Under the pieces are notes generated by a model. It had not been told where the DNA came from. It worked only from the letters and a program-made list of their open reading frames with translations, and searched no databases. A DNA stretch of 23,529 bases from an uncultured Eubacteriales bacterium (GTDB lineage: Bacteria > Bacillota > Clostridia > Oscillospirales > Oscillospiraceae), in contig URAM01000031.1 of NCBI GenBank assembly GCA_900545815.1, positions 1-23,529 of the forward strand, given 5' to 3'. Positions within the stretch are counted from its first letter, which is position 1. Each line of letters opens with the position of its first letter. The position numbers were made by a program, and so were the translations under genes. Positions 1-6,489 of the stretch are shown in pieces.

Positions 1-533
1 GTCTGGCTAAGCTGGCCGGCGGCGTGGCTGTCATCAAGGTTGGCGCTGCCACCGAAGCAGAGATGAAGGAACTGAAGCTGCGTGTGGAAGACGCTCTGAA
101 CGCCACCCGTGCAGCCGTGGAAGAAGGCATCGTAGCCGGCGGCGGCACCGCTTACGTCAACGCCATCCCCGCTGTGGAAGCTCTGATGGCAGACGCAGAA
201 GGCGATGAAAAGACCGGTATCTCCATCATCGCCAAGGCTCTGACCGCTCCTGTCAAGCAGATCGCTGCCAACGCTGGCATTGACGGCTCCGTGGTGCTGG
301 ATCGCATCCTGAACAGCAGCAAGACCGGCTATGGCTTTGACGCCTATAAGGAAGAATACTGCGACATGATCTCCTCCGGTATTGTTGACCCCACCAAGGT
401 CACCCGTTCCGCTCTGGAAAACGCTTCCTCCGTGTCCAGCATCCTGCTGACCACCGAAGCCTGCGTAGCCGACAAGCCCGAACCTCCCGCACCTGCTCCT
501 GCTGGCGCTCCCGATATGGGCGGTATGTACTAA
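1..533 (+). CDS. groEL: 60 kDa chaperonin GroEL, C-terminal part (5' end outside window)
   Basis: This is the last ~177 codons of the chaperonin GroEL, the ATP-dependent double-ring folding machine of the cytosol. The frame is open from the first bases (reading Leu-Ala-Lys-Leu-Ala-Gly-Gly-Val), so the gene continues upstream of the window. Seen in sequence: the conserved stretch ending in GIVAGGGTAYVNA (equatorial domain), PVKQIAANAGIDGSVV, and the flexible C-terminal tail closing with PDMGGMY, a short form of the GGM tail that projects into the ring cavity. The stop is TAA at 531-533 and is followed 40 bases later by a strong terminator. The usual partner groES and any CIRCE operator would lie upstream, outside the window. 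Identity is essentially certain. Confidence 0.98.
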   Translation, partial: LAKLAGGVAVIKVGAATEAEMKELKLRVEDALNATRAAVEEGIVAGGGTAYVNAIPAVEALMADAEGDEKTGISIIAKALTAPVKQIAANAGIDGSVVLDRILNSSKTGYGFDAYKEEYCDMISSGIVDPTKVTRSALENASSVSSILLTTEACVADKPEPPAPAPAGAPDMGGMY

Positions 534-573
534 TTCGGACGGTTTTCCACAGCCCATTCTTCAAACTTGCACT

Positions 574-604
574 ACACCCCCTGGTTCTTCCAGGGGGTGT
601 TTTT
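574..604 (+). terminator. Rho-independent terminator of groEL
   Basis: A perfect 11-bp stem (574-584 with 590-600) with a 5-base loop is followed directly by TTTTT. It lies 40 bases after the groEL stop, on the same strand. Confidence 0.93.
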
Positions 605-753
605 GATGTCGATAAAACGCAGCCTGATGTATGGTTCCCTTAGACCCAGTTGATGAGACGTGGGCATTTTTCATATTTTGTATTTTCTTATGTGCATTTT
701 CCTGTAATTTATCTTAATTTTTAGTTATTATTTGTTATTTTTCCATAATTCTC

Positions 754-805
754 TTGACATTACTTTCCTCATCAATATAATAGTATGTGTAAGGAAAATT
801 TTCCT
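754..805 (+). promoter_or_regulatory. Consensus sigma-A promoter with downstream palindrome
   Basis: TTGACA (754-759), a 16-base spacer, and TATAAT (776-781) match both consensus hexamers exactly. Just downstream, around the predicted transcription start, is the perfect 14-base palindrome AGGAAAATTTTCCT (792-805), a possible operator. The start codon it would drive is at 928, leaving an AT-rich leader of about 135 bases. The remaining part of the 394-base gap 534-927 shows no gene; a second small palindrome AATGATCATT lies at about 894-903. Confidence 0.8.
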
Positions 806-927
806 ACTAATTAGATAGATTCGGAAAATACGGTGCTTGCAATTTTTACGAAGGCAATTCTATGATTGTATCATGCCTATCTTAACGGATAACAATGATC
901 ATTTTTTAGAAAGGAGAGTTTAGAATT

Positions 928-1323
928 ATGCGCAAACTTTCTTGTGTAGTTGCCGTTATTGGCCCAATGCTCTTAATCACGATTTTGTCCGCTGTCACCT
1001 GGCAGATGAATCAGCAAAGAACCATATCCTTTGATGCGTCCGCCTATGCGATCTGGATGTTGGTTATGGGGCTTTTGGTAGGGCTGTACCTGGCGCTGAC
1101 CCTGGTGGTACTGCCTAAGTGCGCCACCCCTACGCTGGTTATTTGTGCCGTGATTGGCGCTATTTTGGCCGCGGTGCTGGGTGTCATTGACTGGTACGGT
1201 TTCGGCATCACCCTCCCCATCCGTCTGGAGTCTCTGACCACCCTAAACCTGACTGGTGTGCTGGTGGTAGGCAACCTGGCCTGCGCTGTACTGGCAAAGC
1301 GGGGTTGTGCTGGGACGGAATAA
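928..1323 (+). CDS. small integral membrane protein, function unknown
   Basis: A 131-aa protein with no family I recognise. Hydrophobic segments at about residues 6-26, 40-62, 69-87 and 108-123 suggest four membrane helices, so it should sit in the cytoplasmic membrane; the ends are short and carry few charged residues. The ATG at 928 is supported by AAGGAGAG at 911-918. The gene stands alone: a consensus promoter with a palindrome lies upstream and a terminator directly follows, so its expression appears separately controlled. The ~135-base AT-rich leader contrasts with the much more GC-rich coding sequence. Nothing in the sequence indicates substrate or partner. Confidence 0.75.
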   Translation: MRKLSCVVAVIGPMLLITILSAVTWQMNQQRTISFDASAYAIWMLVMGLLVGLYLALTLVVLPKCATPTLVICAVIGAILAAVLGVIDWYGFGITLPIRLESLTTLNLTGVLVVGNLACAVLAKRGCAGTE

Positions 1324-1331
1324 ACGAATAT

Positions 1332-1371
1332 GGCAGGGAGCCGCTTCGAGCGGCTTCCCTGCCTTTTGTTT
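1332..1371 (+). terminator. Rho-independent terminator after the membrane protein gene
   Basis: A stem of 8 + 6 bp (1332-1345 with 1349-1363, one bulged T at 1355) with a 3-base loop is followed by TTTTGTTTT. The reverse strand has no T-tract after the stem, so it acts on the plus strand only and separates this gene from the converging lipoprotein gene. Confidence 0.85.
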
Positions 1372-1375
1372 TGCC

Positions 1376-1834
1376 TTATTTCTGCTCTATGGCGTCCGCC
1401 GCCATATCAAGGGCTTTGCCGATGAAGCTGACTTTACGCTCACTGATGACCTTGCCCTGGACGGAAATGGTCACATCTGCCACGGCGAACTGATCTCCTT
1501 TGGAGTCCTCTGTGTTCCCCATAAGGGTCTGCCACTGGACGTTGATGTTCTCCTTGGTGATGGGTTCTGCCGTCTCCACCTGGTAGCTCATAGCCTGGGA
1601 GAAGGCGGAGTTGGAGCTGGATGCCACTTTCACTCCGTTCTCCTCCTGGTAGACCTGGATGGTGTAGAACACCTTGTCCGACTCCTGCGCAATGTACTTT
1701 TCATTGGGAGATATGGTGTTCTCATAGATGAGATTGGAGGCTGAGGCATCCGCGGAGGTGATTGTCTCGGCACTGCATCCGATCAAGGACGCCAACAGAG
1801 CCAGTACCAGCATTCCAGTAAAAAATTTTTTCAT
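1376..1834 (-). CDS. small secreted lipoprotein, function unknown
   Basis: A 152-aa protein with a clear lipoprotein signal: a Lys-Lys N-terminus, a hydrophobic core, and the lipobox LIGC about 20 residues in, after which the chain becomes Ser/Ala-rich (CSAETITSADASAS). It should therefore be lipid-anchored to the outer face of the cytoplasmic membrane. The ATG at 1834 was chosen because AAGGAG (complement of 1841-1846) lies just upstream and the signal peptide begins there; the frame stays open 51 codons further upstream but that part has no signal character and runs into the next gene. The mature part looks like a small beta-rich domain (many Val/Thr alternations, 'VADVTISVQGKV'), with no recognised family. 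It ends a few bases from the converging terminator. Confidence 0.8.
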   Translation of the reverse strand: MKKFFTGMLVLALLASLIGCSAETITSADASASNLIYENTISPNEKYIAQESDKVFYTIQVYQEENGVKVASSSNSAFSQAMSYQVETAEPITKENINVQWQTLMGNTEDSKGDQFAVADVTISVQGKVISERKVSFIGKALDMAADAIEQK

Positions 1835-1928
1835 AGTGTTCTCCTTCTGATGGGCTTGCTCTATCGAATCATCGCATTTTTCGCCACGGCATCTCCCAAA
1901 GGAAACAGTGTGGCAGATTGAAAGTTGT

Positions 1929-2369
1929 CTACTCTGATGCCCTCCAAAATAATCCCTCCGAAGATGCAATTTGCCGAAATAGCTCATGCGTCTTTTTAGG
2001 TGGGTTGTATACGGATAAGTTCAGGCAATCCCAATCAAATACCAAAAGCATAGCTTCATTGGGGAATAAGCAATTCAATGTTCCTGCTTGACGATCCATC
2101 ATCTCTGAAATAGCTTTTTCAATCATTTTGGGATTCGGCTTATCCACCCACTCATTCCATAAAACTGCGATATGATAATAACACATCAGTTTCAAAATAA
2201 CGCTTACAAACCGATCCTTTATCAATATATGCTTCGGACTATTGAGCAGATAATCTTCCACATCAAAAAATTGTCCATCCCTATCTTCTGATACTCTTTC
2301 AGGAAGGAAATCTATAATATAGCACTCCTTCGCAAGCAATTCGTCTAACATTTTTGTAAAATCATGCAA
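1929..2369 (-). CDS. hypothetical protein, 146 aa
   Basis: No family recognised with confidence. The chain is acidic to neutral, soluble, and rich in aromatic residues near the end (VFDWDCLNLSVYNPP); this reminds me of small immunity-type or DUF3885-like proteins, but that is a weak impression. The start is taken as TTG at 2367-2369 because a near-perfect SD, GGAGGTGATC (complement of 2373-2382), sits 8 bases upstream. The frame continues upstream to 2456, but that extension runs into the stem of the tRNA-operon terminator. No convincing promoter is visible in the ~60 bases between the terminator and the start, so the gene may be weakly expressed or a relic of a longer one. Confidence 0.6.
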   Translation of the reverse strand: MHDFTKMLDELLAKECYIIDFLPERVSEDRDGQFFDVEDYLLNSPKHILIKDRFVSVILKLMCYYHIAVLWNEWVDKPNPKMIEKAISEMMDRQAGTLNCLFPNEAMLLVFDWDCLNLSVYNPPKKTHELFRQIASSEGLFWRASE

Positions 2370-2431
2370 TGAGATCACCTCCGCAAATGGAATCTCGTAG
2401 AAAGGCTCCTGCACCAATCGAGAAATGCGAT

Positions 2432-2468
2432 AAAAAACCCGCTGTAATTTACGCAAATTACAGCGGGT
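2432..2468 (-). terminator. Rho-independent terminator of the tRNA operon
   Basis: On the minus strand a perfect 14-bp stem (2455-2468 with 2437-2450, 4-base loop) is followed by TTTTTT (2432-2437). It lies directly after tRNA-Val, the last gene of the tRNA operon. Confidence 0.93.
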
Positions 2469-2475
2469 GAAATGG

Positions 2476-2552
2476 TGGTGGAGACTGGGGGACTCGAACC
2501 CTCGGCCTCATGCGTGTGAAGCATGCGCTCTAACCAGCTGAGCTAAGCCTCC
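2476..2552 (-). tRNA. tRNA-Val (anticodon CAC)
   Basis: A 77-base cloverleaf with encoded CCA. The anticodon loop is TTCACAC, giving CAC, which reads GUG (Val). D-loop (AGCTCAGCTGGTTAGAGC) and T-arm (GGTTCGAGTCC) are canonical. Last of three tRNAs in the operon. Confidence 0.95.
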
Positions 2553-2558
2553 ATAGTA

Positions 2559-2585
2559 AGATAGGAAGCGAGACGCTTCCTATCT
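2559..2585 (-). other. inter-tRNA hairpin (tRNA-Glu / tRNA-Val)
   Basis: A perfect 12-bp stem (2559-2570 with 2574-2585) and a 3-base loop fill nearly the whole spacer between tRNA-Glu and tRNA-Val. No T-tract follows on either strand, so it is probably a processing or stability structure in the tRNA precursor. Confidence 0.75.
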
Positions 2586-2586
2586 G

Positions 2587-2661
2587 TGGTGACCCGTACG
2601 GGATTCGAACCCATGTTACAGCCGTGAAAGGGCCGTGTCTTAACCACTTGACCAACGGGCC
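2587..2661 (-). tRNA. tRNA-Glu (anticodon TTC)
   Basis: A 75-base cloverleaf with encoded CCA. The anticodon stem is CGGCC/GGCTG with loop CTTTCAC, giving TTC (Glu). The acceptor stem GGCCCGT pairs with ACGGGTC (one G-T pair). Middle gene of the operon. Confidence 0.95.
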
Positions 2662-2673
2662 ATTGAATTTTAT

Positions 2674-2705
2674 CTTAAAAGGGTGGGTCGCTCCACCCTT
2701 TTAAG
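2674..2705 (-). other. inter-tRNA hairpin (tRNA-Met / tRNA-Glu)
   Basis: A perfect 13-bp stem (2674-2686 with 2693-2705) with a 6-base loop lies between tRNA-Met and tRNA-Glu, and has no following T-tract. Its sequence is unrelated to the other inter-tRNA hairpin, but its size and placement are the same. Confidence 0.75.
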
Positions 2706-2708
2706 AGG

Positions 2709-2785
2709 TGGTAGCGGCGACTGGATTTGAACCAGTGACACTGCGGGTATGAACCGCATGCTCTAGCCAACTGAGCTACGCCGCC
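2709..2785 (-). tRNA. tRNA-Met (anticodon CAT), elongator type
   Basis: A 77-base cloverleaf with encoded CCA. The anticodon stem TGCGG/CCGCA holds loop TTCATAC, giving CAT. The acceptor begins G-C paired (GGCGGCG/CGCCGCT region), unlike initiator tRNA, whose first pair is mismatched; an elongator Met is most likely. A CAT anticodon could also belong to a lysidine-modified tRNA-Ile, which sequence reading cannot fully exclude. First gene of the operon. Confidence 0.92.
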
Positions 2786-2832
2786 ATTTCGGTTTCGCTC
2801 GGAAGCATTTCGTGACCGGCGGAACAATGACT

Positions 2833-2861
2833 ATTATAGTCAGGTAGGGTCGATTTGTCAA
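2833..2861 (-). promoter_or_regulatory. sigma-A promoter of the tRNA operon
   Basis: On the minus strand: TTGACA (complement of 2856-2861), 17-base spacer, TATAAT (complement of 2833-2838). Both hexamers are exact consensus, as expected for a stable-RNA promoter. It lies about 48 bases before tRNA-Met. Confidence 0.9.
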
Positions 2862-2928
2862 GCACTTTTTTTCAAAAAAGCGAAAACTTTTTCCCTGGTG
2901 TTTTTTCCCCGTTTTTTTCGTCAGTGAA

Positions 2929-2955
2929 TTGACAAAATCCCAAATCTGTTATAAG
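2929..2955 (+). promoter_or_regulatory. probable promoter of the exonuclease gene
   Basis: TTGACA (2929-2934), a short 15-base spacer, and TATAAG (2950-2955). The start codon at 2965 would lie only about 3 bases after the expected transcription start, so the mRNA would be nearly leaderless if this promoter is used. Confidence 0.5.
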
Positions 2956-2964
2956 GTGTTTTCC

Positions 2965-3993
2965 ATGAGTTACGTTTTCTTTGACCTGGAATGGAACCAG
3001 GGGTATCCCCACAGCGTGGAGGATAAATTAGATGAGATCATCCAGATCGGCGCCTGCTGTCTGGAGCAGTGGGACAGTCAGCCGGAGCCTTTCTCCTGTT
3101 ACGTCCGTCCCACCATCCACAAAAAGCTCCACCATCGGGTGCGCAAGATGCTCCCGCTGGATATGGACACCTTGAAGCAGGCGGACGGCTTTCGGGCAGC
3201 GGCGCGGAAGTTCTTCCAGTGGTGCGGCAGCGCCCCTGTCTTTTTCACCTGGGGCAGCAGTGACATCCGGGTGCTGGACATGAACCTGTGTTGGTACGGT
3301 ATGGAGGAATTTCTGGAGCTGGAGATCTACGACCTCCAGCGCGCCTTTGACCTGCTGGTGCTCCACACCGATCAGCAGGCCGCCCTAAAGGACGCTGTGG
3401 AGACACTGGGTCTGGGGGAGGATCGAGAATATCATGATGCAGGCAACGATGCGTTCTACACTGCGCTCATCGGCGCGGAGCTGGTGCGCCGCTATGGCAA
3501 GCTGCCCACCCAGGAGGAATTGGGGCAGATGGAAGCGGCACTGCGGCGGGAACGCCGCCTGCGAGCAGCCCAAGAGGCAGGTATCCGCCTGCAAGAGGTA
3601 TTGTCTCTGGAGCCCCCCATCTATCACCGCTCTTTCGGCCTGTATAAGACGGTGGACGAATGCCTGAGCAGCAAGAGCGCCCGGGTCATCCGCTGTCCCA
3701 AGTGCGACAGCTGGCTGTGCAACGGGAGCTGGCTGAAGGTGGAGGAGCGCTATATCGCCCGCAGCCGCTGTTTGGAACACGGCCGGTTTTACACCTGTGT
3801 GACCATCCACCAAAGCCCCCTGGGCGCCAGAGGGAACATGGATCTGTTCTCCCCAGAGACCTTTTCGCCAGAACTGTACCGGCTGTGCAAGCTGGGCGGC
3901 AAGACCATCACCATGGGCAAGATCGTCCGCAAGCGCACCCGCACCCGTAAGCGCAAGCGCAAGGTAAAGCCCAAGCTGGAATCCGAATCCTAA
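2965..3993 (+). CDS. DEDDh 3'-5' exonuclease-family protein with cysteine-rich C-terminal region
   Basis: A 342-aa protein. The N-terminal ~175 residues are an RNase T/DnaQ-like exonuclease fold: motif I FFDLEWNQGY (D7, E9), motif II around D100 (FTWGSSDIRVLD), motif III HDAGND (H157, D162), the DEDDh pattern of two-metal 3'-5' exonucleases acting on single-stranded RNA or DNA ends. After a charged helical linker (185-215), a region with C244-x2-C247, C252, C269 and C278 looks like a degenerate zinc ribbon, and the last ~25 residues are an Arg/Lys tail likely to bind nucleic acid. The ATG at 2965 is preferred over the upstream TTG at 2929, which is the -35 box itself. Exonuclease fold is secure; substrate (RNA or DNA) is not shown. 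It lies divergently from the tRNA operon and ends in a strong terminator. Confidence 0.85.
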   Translation: MSYVFFDLEWNQGYPHSVEDKLDEIIQIGACCLEQWDSQPEPFSCYVRPTIHKKLHHRVRKMLPLDMDTLKQADGFRAAARKFFQWCGSAPVFFTWGSSDIRVLDMNLCWYGMEEFLELEIYDLQRAFDLLVLHTDQQAALKDAVETLGLGEDREYHDAGNDAFYTALIGAELVRRYGKLPTQEELGQMEAALRRERRLRAAQEAGIRLQEVLSLEPPIYHRSFGLYKTVDECLSSKSARVIRCPKCDSWLCNGSWLKVEERYIARSRCLEHGRFYTCVTIHQSPLGARGNMDLFSPETFSPELYRLCKLGGKTITMGKIVRKRTRTRKRKRKVKPKLESES

Positions 3994-4038
3994 AACGAAA
4001 CACCTGTCCGAATGCTGCCCGGACGGGTGTTTCGTTTT
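3992..4038 (+). terminator. long hairpin terminator after the exonuclease gene
   Basis: A 19-bp stem (3992-4010 with 4020-4038, a single G-T pair) with a 9-base loop and a T-run forming the end of the 3' arm. It begins at the stop codon. Confidence 0.8.
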
Positions 4039-4044
4039 GCCGAT

Positions 4045-4073
4045 AAAAAAGGCGTGGTTCCCCACGCCTTTTT
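4045..4073 (-). terminator. bidirectional terminator between converging genes
   Basis: GGCGTGG/CCACGCC stem (4051-4057 with 4062-4068) flanked by A6 on the left and T5 on the right, so a U-tract follows on both strands. It ends the DUF1292 gene on the minus strand and backs up the exonuclease terminator. Confidence 0.85.
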
Positions 4074-4125
4074 GCTGCAAGATGATCTTGCAGTAACTGC
4101 TTGCATTTCCTCGAAAGGAACGACG

Positions 4126-4428
4126 TCAGTCTTCGAACTCAAATTCGTCCTTGAACCGTTCCTTGAAGATGCCATACACGCTGTCCAGGATGGCTTCATC
4201 TTCCACTGCAACGTAGGCTTCTTCTTCGTCATTGCCTTCGATTTCTTCCACCTGGAGGATCACGATCTCCATATCGTCATCTTCTACCGGGAAAAGGACA
4301 ATGTACTGCTTGTCCTGGTAGTCCACCAGATCCAGCAGCTCAAACTGTTCCTCGTTGCCTTCATCGTCATGCAGGGTCAGGATGGTAACTTCCTCGTCTT
4401 CCATCGGAATGTTCTTGTTGTCGTCCAT
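4126..4428 (-). CDS. DUF1292 family protein (YrzB-like)
   Basis: A 100-aa, strongly acidic protein. The pattern of beta strands and acidic turns (EEVTILTLHDDEGNEEQFELLD, YIVLFPVEDDDMEIVILQVEE) and the Asp/Glu-rich C-terminus match DUF1292, a small cytosolic family common in Bacillota and often encoded with RNA-related genes such as the ruvX-like yrrK. Function is unknown. ATG at 4428 follows AAGGAG (complement of 4440-4445). It lies 127 bases after rpiB on the same strand; that gap has a hairpin (4469-4476 with 4487-4494) without a U-tract, so co-transcription with rpiB is possible. Confidence 0.88.
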   Translation of the reverse strand: MDDNKNIPMEDEEVTILTLHDDEGNEEQFELLDLVDYQDKQYIVLFPVEDDDMEIVILQVEEIEGNDEEEAYVAVEDEAILDSVYGIFKERFKDEFEFED

Positions 4429-4555
4429 ATGATTTTGTTCTCCTTCAAATAATACAAATACACAGGGTGTCGCTCTTTATTGTATCAGAGCGACAGGGAA
4501 AAAGCCATGTAGAATCCCCCAAAATTCCAAATGGATCGGGGCGTCTTTCCAGCAA

Positions 4556-5020
4556 TTACAGCGCTTCCGGTTTATACAGCTCCGCTTCCATATCCTTGAT
4601 GATCTGAACCCGCTCTGCATGGCGGCCGCCCTGGAAGGTGGCACCGAAAAAGGCGTCCACAATGGCCTTGGCCAGCTCATCTCCCACCACACGGGCGCCC
4701 ATGGCCACGATCTGGCAGTTGTTGTGCTCTACGATCATGCGGGCGGTGTACGGCTCGCTGCACACACCAGCGCGGATGCCAGGAACCTTATTGGCAGCCA
4801 GAGAGATGCCCACGCCGGTGCCGCAGACCAGAACGCCCTTATCCACTTCGCCAGCCTTGATCGCTTCCGCCACCTTGCGGCCCATGATGGGATAGTCCAC
4901 CCGCTTGGTGGGGTCGTTGACACCGTAATCCACACATTCATAGCCCTTGCCCTTCAGGTACTCCAGCAGGGTGTTCTTCAAATCGACTGCGGCATGGTCG
5001 CAGGCAAAGCCAATTTTCAT
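4556..5020 (-). CDS. rpiB: ribose-5-phosphate isomerase B
   Basis: A 154-aa enzyme of the RpiB/LacAB fold that interconverts ribose 5-phosphate and ribulose 5-phosphate in the cytosolic pentose phosphate pathway. Visible motifs: ACDHAA near the N-terminus (D8, H9, phosphate/sugar binding), catalytic C66 in VLVCGTGVGIS with the oxyanion-forming Gly-rich loop, H99 in EHNNCQ, and GGRHAERV (R133, H134, R137). Length is normal for the family. ATG at 5020 follows GAGGAGG. A consensus-type promoter lies about 85 bases upstream on the minus strand. Some RpiB proteins act on allose 6-phosphate instead; the sequence alone does not exclude that. Confidence 0.95.
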   Translation of the reverse strand: MKIGFACDHAAVDLKNTLLEYLKGKGYECVDYGVNDPTKRVDYPIMGRKVAEAIKAGEVDKGVLVCGTGVGISLAANKVPGIRAGVCSEPYTARMIVEHNNCQIVAMGARVVGDELAKAIVDAFFGATFQGGRHAERVQIIKDMEAELYKPEAL

Positions 5021-5103
5021 GTCAGTATCCTCCTCACAGCTGCTTGCTGTATCTGTTGCGCAGGCCGGTACAGCCGGTGCGCTGGGTTTCTTCTCATCAA
5101 GGT

Positions 5104-5132
5104 ATTATACTACACCGATTTTCCCTTGTAAA
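5104..5132 (-). promoter_or_regulatory. sigma-A promoter of rpiB
   Basis: On the minus strand TTTACA (complement of 5127-5132), 17-base spacer, TATAAT (complement of 5104-5109). Confidence 0.82.
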
Positions 5133-5208
5133 TACAGGATACCTCCCCTTTTCCCCGGCTCACTGTCCGCCAGCGGTGGTAATTCACATATTATTTACGA
5201 AAGACTTG

Positions 5209-5237
5209 TTGACCTTTCCAGGGAGATGGAGTATCAT
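5209..5237 (+). promoter_or_regulatory. sigma-A promoter of the zinc-ribbon membrane protein gene
   Basis: TTGACC (5209-5214), 17-base spacer, TATCAT (5232-5237), followed by a ~40-base leader and AAGGAG before the GTG at 5286. Confidence 0.8.
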
Positions 5238-5285
5238 ACTTTACGAAATCTTAACCTCATCTCGATGCTATAAGGAGTTTTATTC

Positions 5286-5687
5286 GTGAACTTTCTCCGT
5301 AAACTCATGTACGGCCGATACGGCTCCGATCAACTGAACCTGTTTCTGCTCATCGCCTGCCTGATCTGCTGGCTGTTGTGCCGTTTCATCAAGGCACCCA
5401 TCGTTGTTCAGATCCTCTCTGTGGCCGGGTATGTGCTCATCTTCTACTCCCTCTACCGCACCTTCTCTCGGAACTACGACCGCCGACGGGCAGAAAACAA
5501 CAGATTTTTATCCATCACAGACCCCATCACCCGAAACTTCCGGCGCATGAACGCCCAGGCACGGGATCGGGATCACAAGTACTTCCGCTGCCCTACCTGC
5601 GGCCAACTGCTGCGGGTGCCCAAGGGCAAGGGACGCATCCACATCTCCTGCCGCAACTGCGGCGCATCCTTTGAAAAAAAGACCTGA
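5286..5687 (+). CDS. two-helix membrane protein with C-terminal zinc ribbon
   Basis: A 133-aa protein of unknown function. Two hydrophobic segments (about 17-33 and 38-56) form a helical hairpin, followed by a highly basic, Arg-rich cytosolic stretch (60-98) and a zinc ribbon with C102-x2-C105 and C122-x2-C125 in CPTCGQ and CRNCGA. The architecture suggests a membrane-tethered domain facing the cytosol, perhaps binding nucleic acid or protein; no partner is evident. The start is GTG at 5286, chosen for AAGGAG 8-9 bases upstream and the promoter at 5209-5237. A terminator follows at once, so it is monocistronic. Confidence 0.8.
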   Translation: MNFLRKLMYGRYGSDQLNLFLLIACLICWLLCRFIKAPIVVQILSVAGYVLIFYSLYRTFSRNYDRRRAENNRFLSITDPITRNFRRMNAQARDRDHKYFRCPTCGQLLRVPKGKGRIHISCRNCGASFEKKT

Positions 5688-5694
5688 CCTGCGC

Positions 5695-5731
5695 AAAACC
5701 GCCCTGGAAAGACGTCCAGAGCGGTTTTTTC
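5695..5731 (+). terminator. terminator between converging genes
   Basis: AAAACCGC...GCGGTTTTTT hairpin (6 bp, then a mismatch, then CTGGA/TCCAG) around a short loop; T6 on the plus strand and A4 on the left, so it can work for both the zinc-ribbon gene and the DUF2461 gene. Confidence 0.8.
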
Positions 5732-5736
5732 TTCTG

Positions 5737-6417
5737 TCACCGATCCCGTCCGTCCAGCGGAACTTGGATCTCTTTCAAAAAGCGGTAATACGGCCACAGC
5801 CACTGATAGCCCTCCGCCAGGGTCAGGACGAGAGAGTGGGAAAACAGCGTCTCGTCTGGCGGGAATGCGGTGCAGAGGGAGAGGTTCTTCCGGTTGAACC
5901 AGGGCTGGAGCAGCTGGGACACGGTTCCCTTGGGGCGCTTATACTCCTCCCCTTCCAGATGGAACAAATCCTGCTCGTTGAGCTTCTGCGCCAGCGTCTC
6001 CATCCGTTCCGGGTTGTCCAGGATGTGCTGACGGTAGGCGGCCATGAGGGAGGGCTTGGGGCAGTAGTAGCCCATACCGTACTCGTACCCTTCCGGATAG
6101 ATCTCAAAATAAAACACCGGCTCCACTGTGGCCCACTGCTCTACCGGCGGGCGCAGGGTGAACCACAGGTGGTCTTTGTACGGTCCCCGTCCGTGGAGCC
6201 GACGGGCGTCCCGATAGATCCGAGACACATGGACATTGAACTGGCTCTCCGGCTGCCGCCTGTGCAATTCCTCCTGCACCTCTGCGCCCAGCTCCTTCAG
6301 CGGCTGGTACAGAAACGTCTCGTACATGGCCTTGTGCTCCAAAAACCAGCTCCGCTGGTTGTTCAGCCGCACGCCCCATAGAAACTGCATTGTCTCCTCC
6401 CGAAATCCTTCAAACAT
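5737..6417 (-). CDS. DUF2461 domain-containing protein
   Basis: A 226-aa protein that matches the DUF2461/TIGR02453 family: the opening 'F-x-FLWGVRLNNQRSWFLEHK' type motif, the central RIYRDARRLHGRGPYKDH (conserved R-D-x-R...PYK pattern) and a C-terminal part with LLQPWFNRK. These are cytosolic proteins of unknown biochemical role. The ATG at 6417 was chosen because AAGGAG lies 8 bases upstream; the frame runs 12 codons further, but that part lies inside the terminator of the upstream VanW gene. It probably has its own promoter or depends on read-through. No unusual feature in the coding sequence. Confidence 0.85.
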   Translation of the reverse strand: MFEGFREETMQFLWGVRLNNQRSWFLEHKAMYETFLYQPLKELGAEVQEELHRRQPESQFNVHVSRIYRDARRLHGRGPYKDHLWFTLRPPVEQWATVEPVFYFEIYPEGYEYGMGYYCPKPSLMAAYRQHILDNPERMETLAQKLNEQDLFHLEGEEYKRPKGTVSQLLQPWFNRKNLSLCTAFPPDETLFSHSLVLTLAEGYQWLWPYYRFLKEIQVPLDGRDR

Positions 6418-6435
6418 CCCTTGCTCCTTCCTCCG

Positions 6436-6475
6436 AAAAAGGCCGCTTCGCACCCTTCTGTGCGAAACGGCCTTT
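6436..6475 (-). terminator. terminator of the VanW-family gene
   Basis: On the minus strand a stem of about 16 bp with one mismatch (AAAGGCCG-x-TTCGCAC arms) and a 6-base loop is followed by TTTTT. It sits 15 bases after the VanW stop. Confidence 0.85.
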
Positions 6476-6489
6476 CTGCTGTTTTCTGA

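Noticed and set aside
1835..1987. Upstream extension of the lipoprotein frame (203 aa total)
   Set aside because: Has no ribosome site, and the signal peptide begins only at 1834; the extension overlaps the next gene.
2370..2456. N-terminal extension of the 146-aa gene
   Set aside because: The upstream TTG lies within the tRNA terminator stem; the good SD points to 2369.
2559..2705. Inter-tRNA hairpins as terminators
   Set aside because: No U-tract on the minus strand after either stem, and the promoter upstream must serve all three tRNAs.
4469..4494. Hairpin between rpiB and the DUF1292 gene as a terminator
   Set aside because: 8-bp stem but no U-tract after it on the minus strand.
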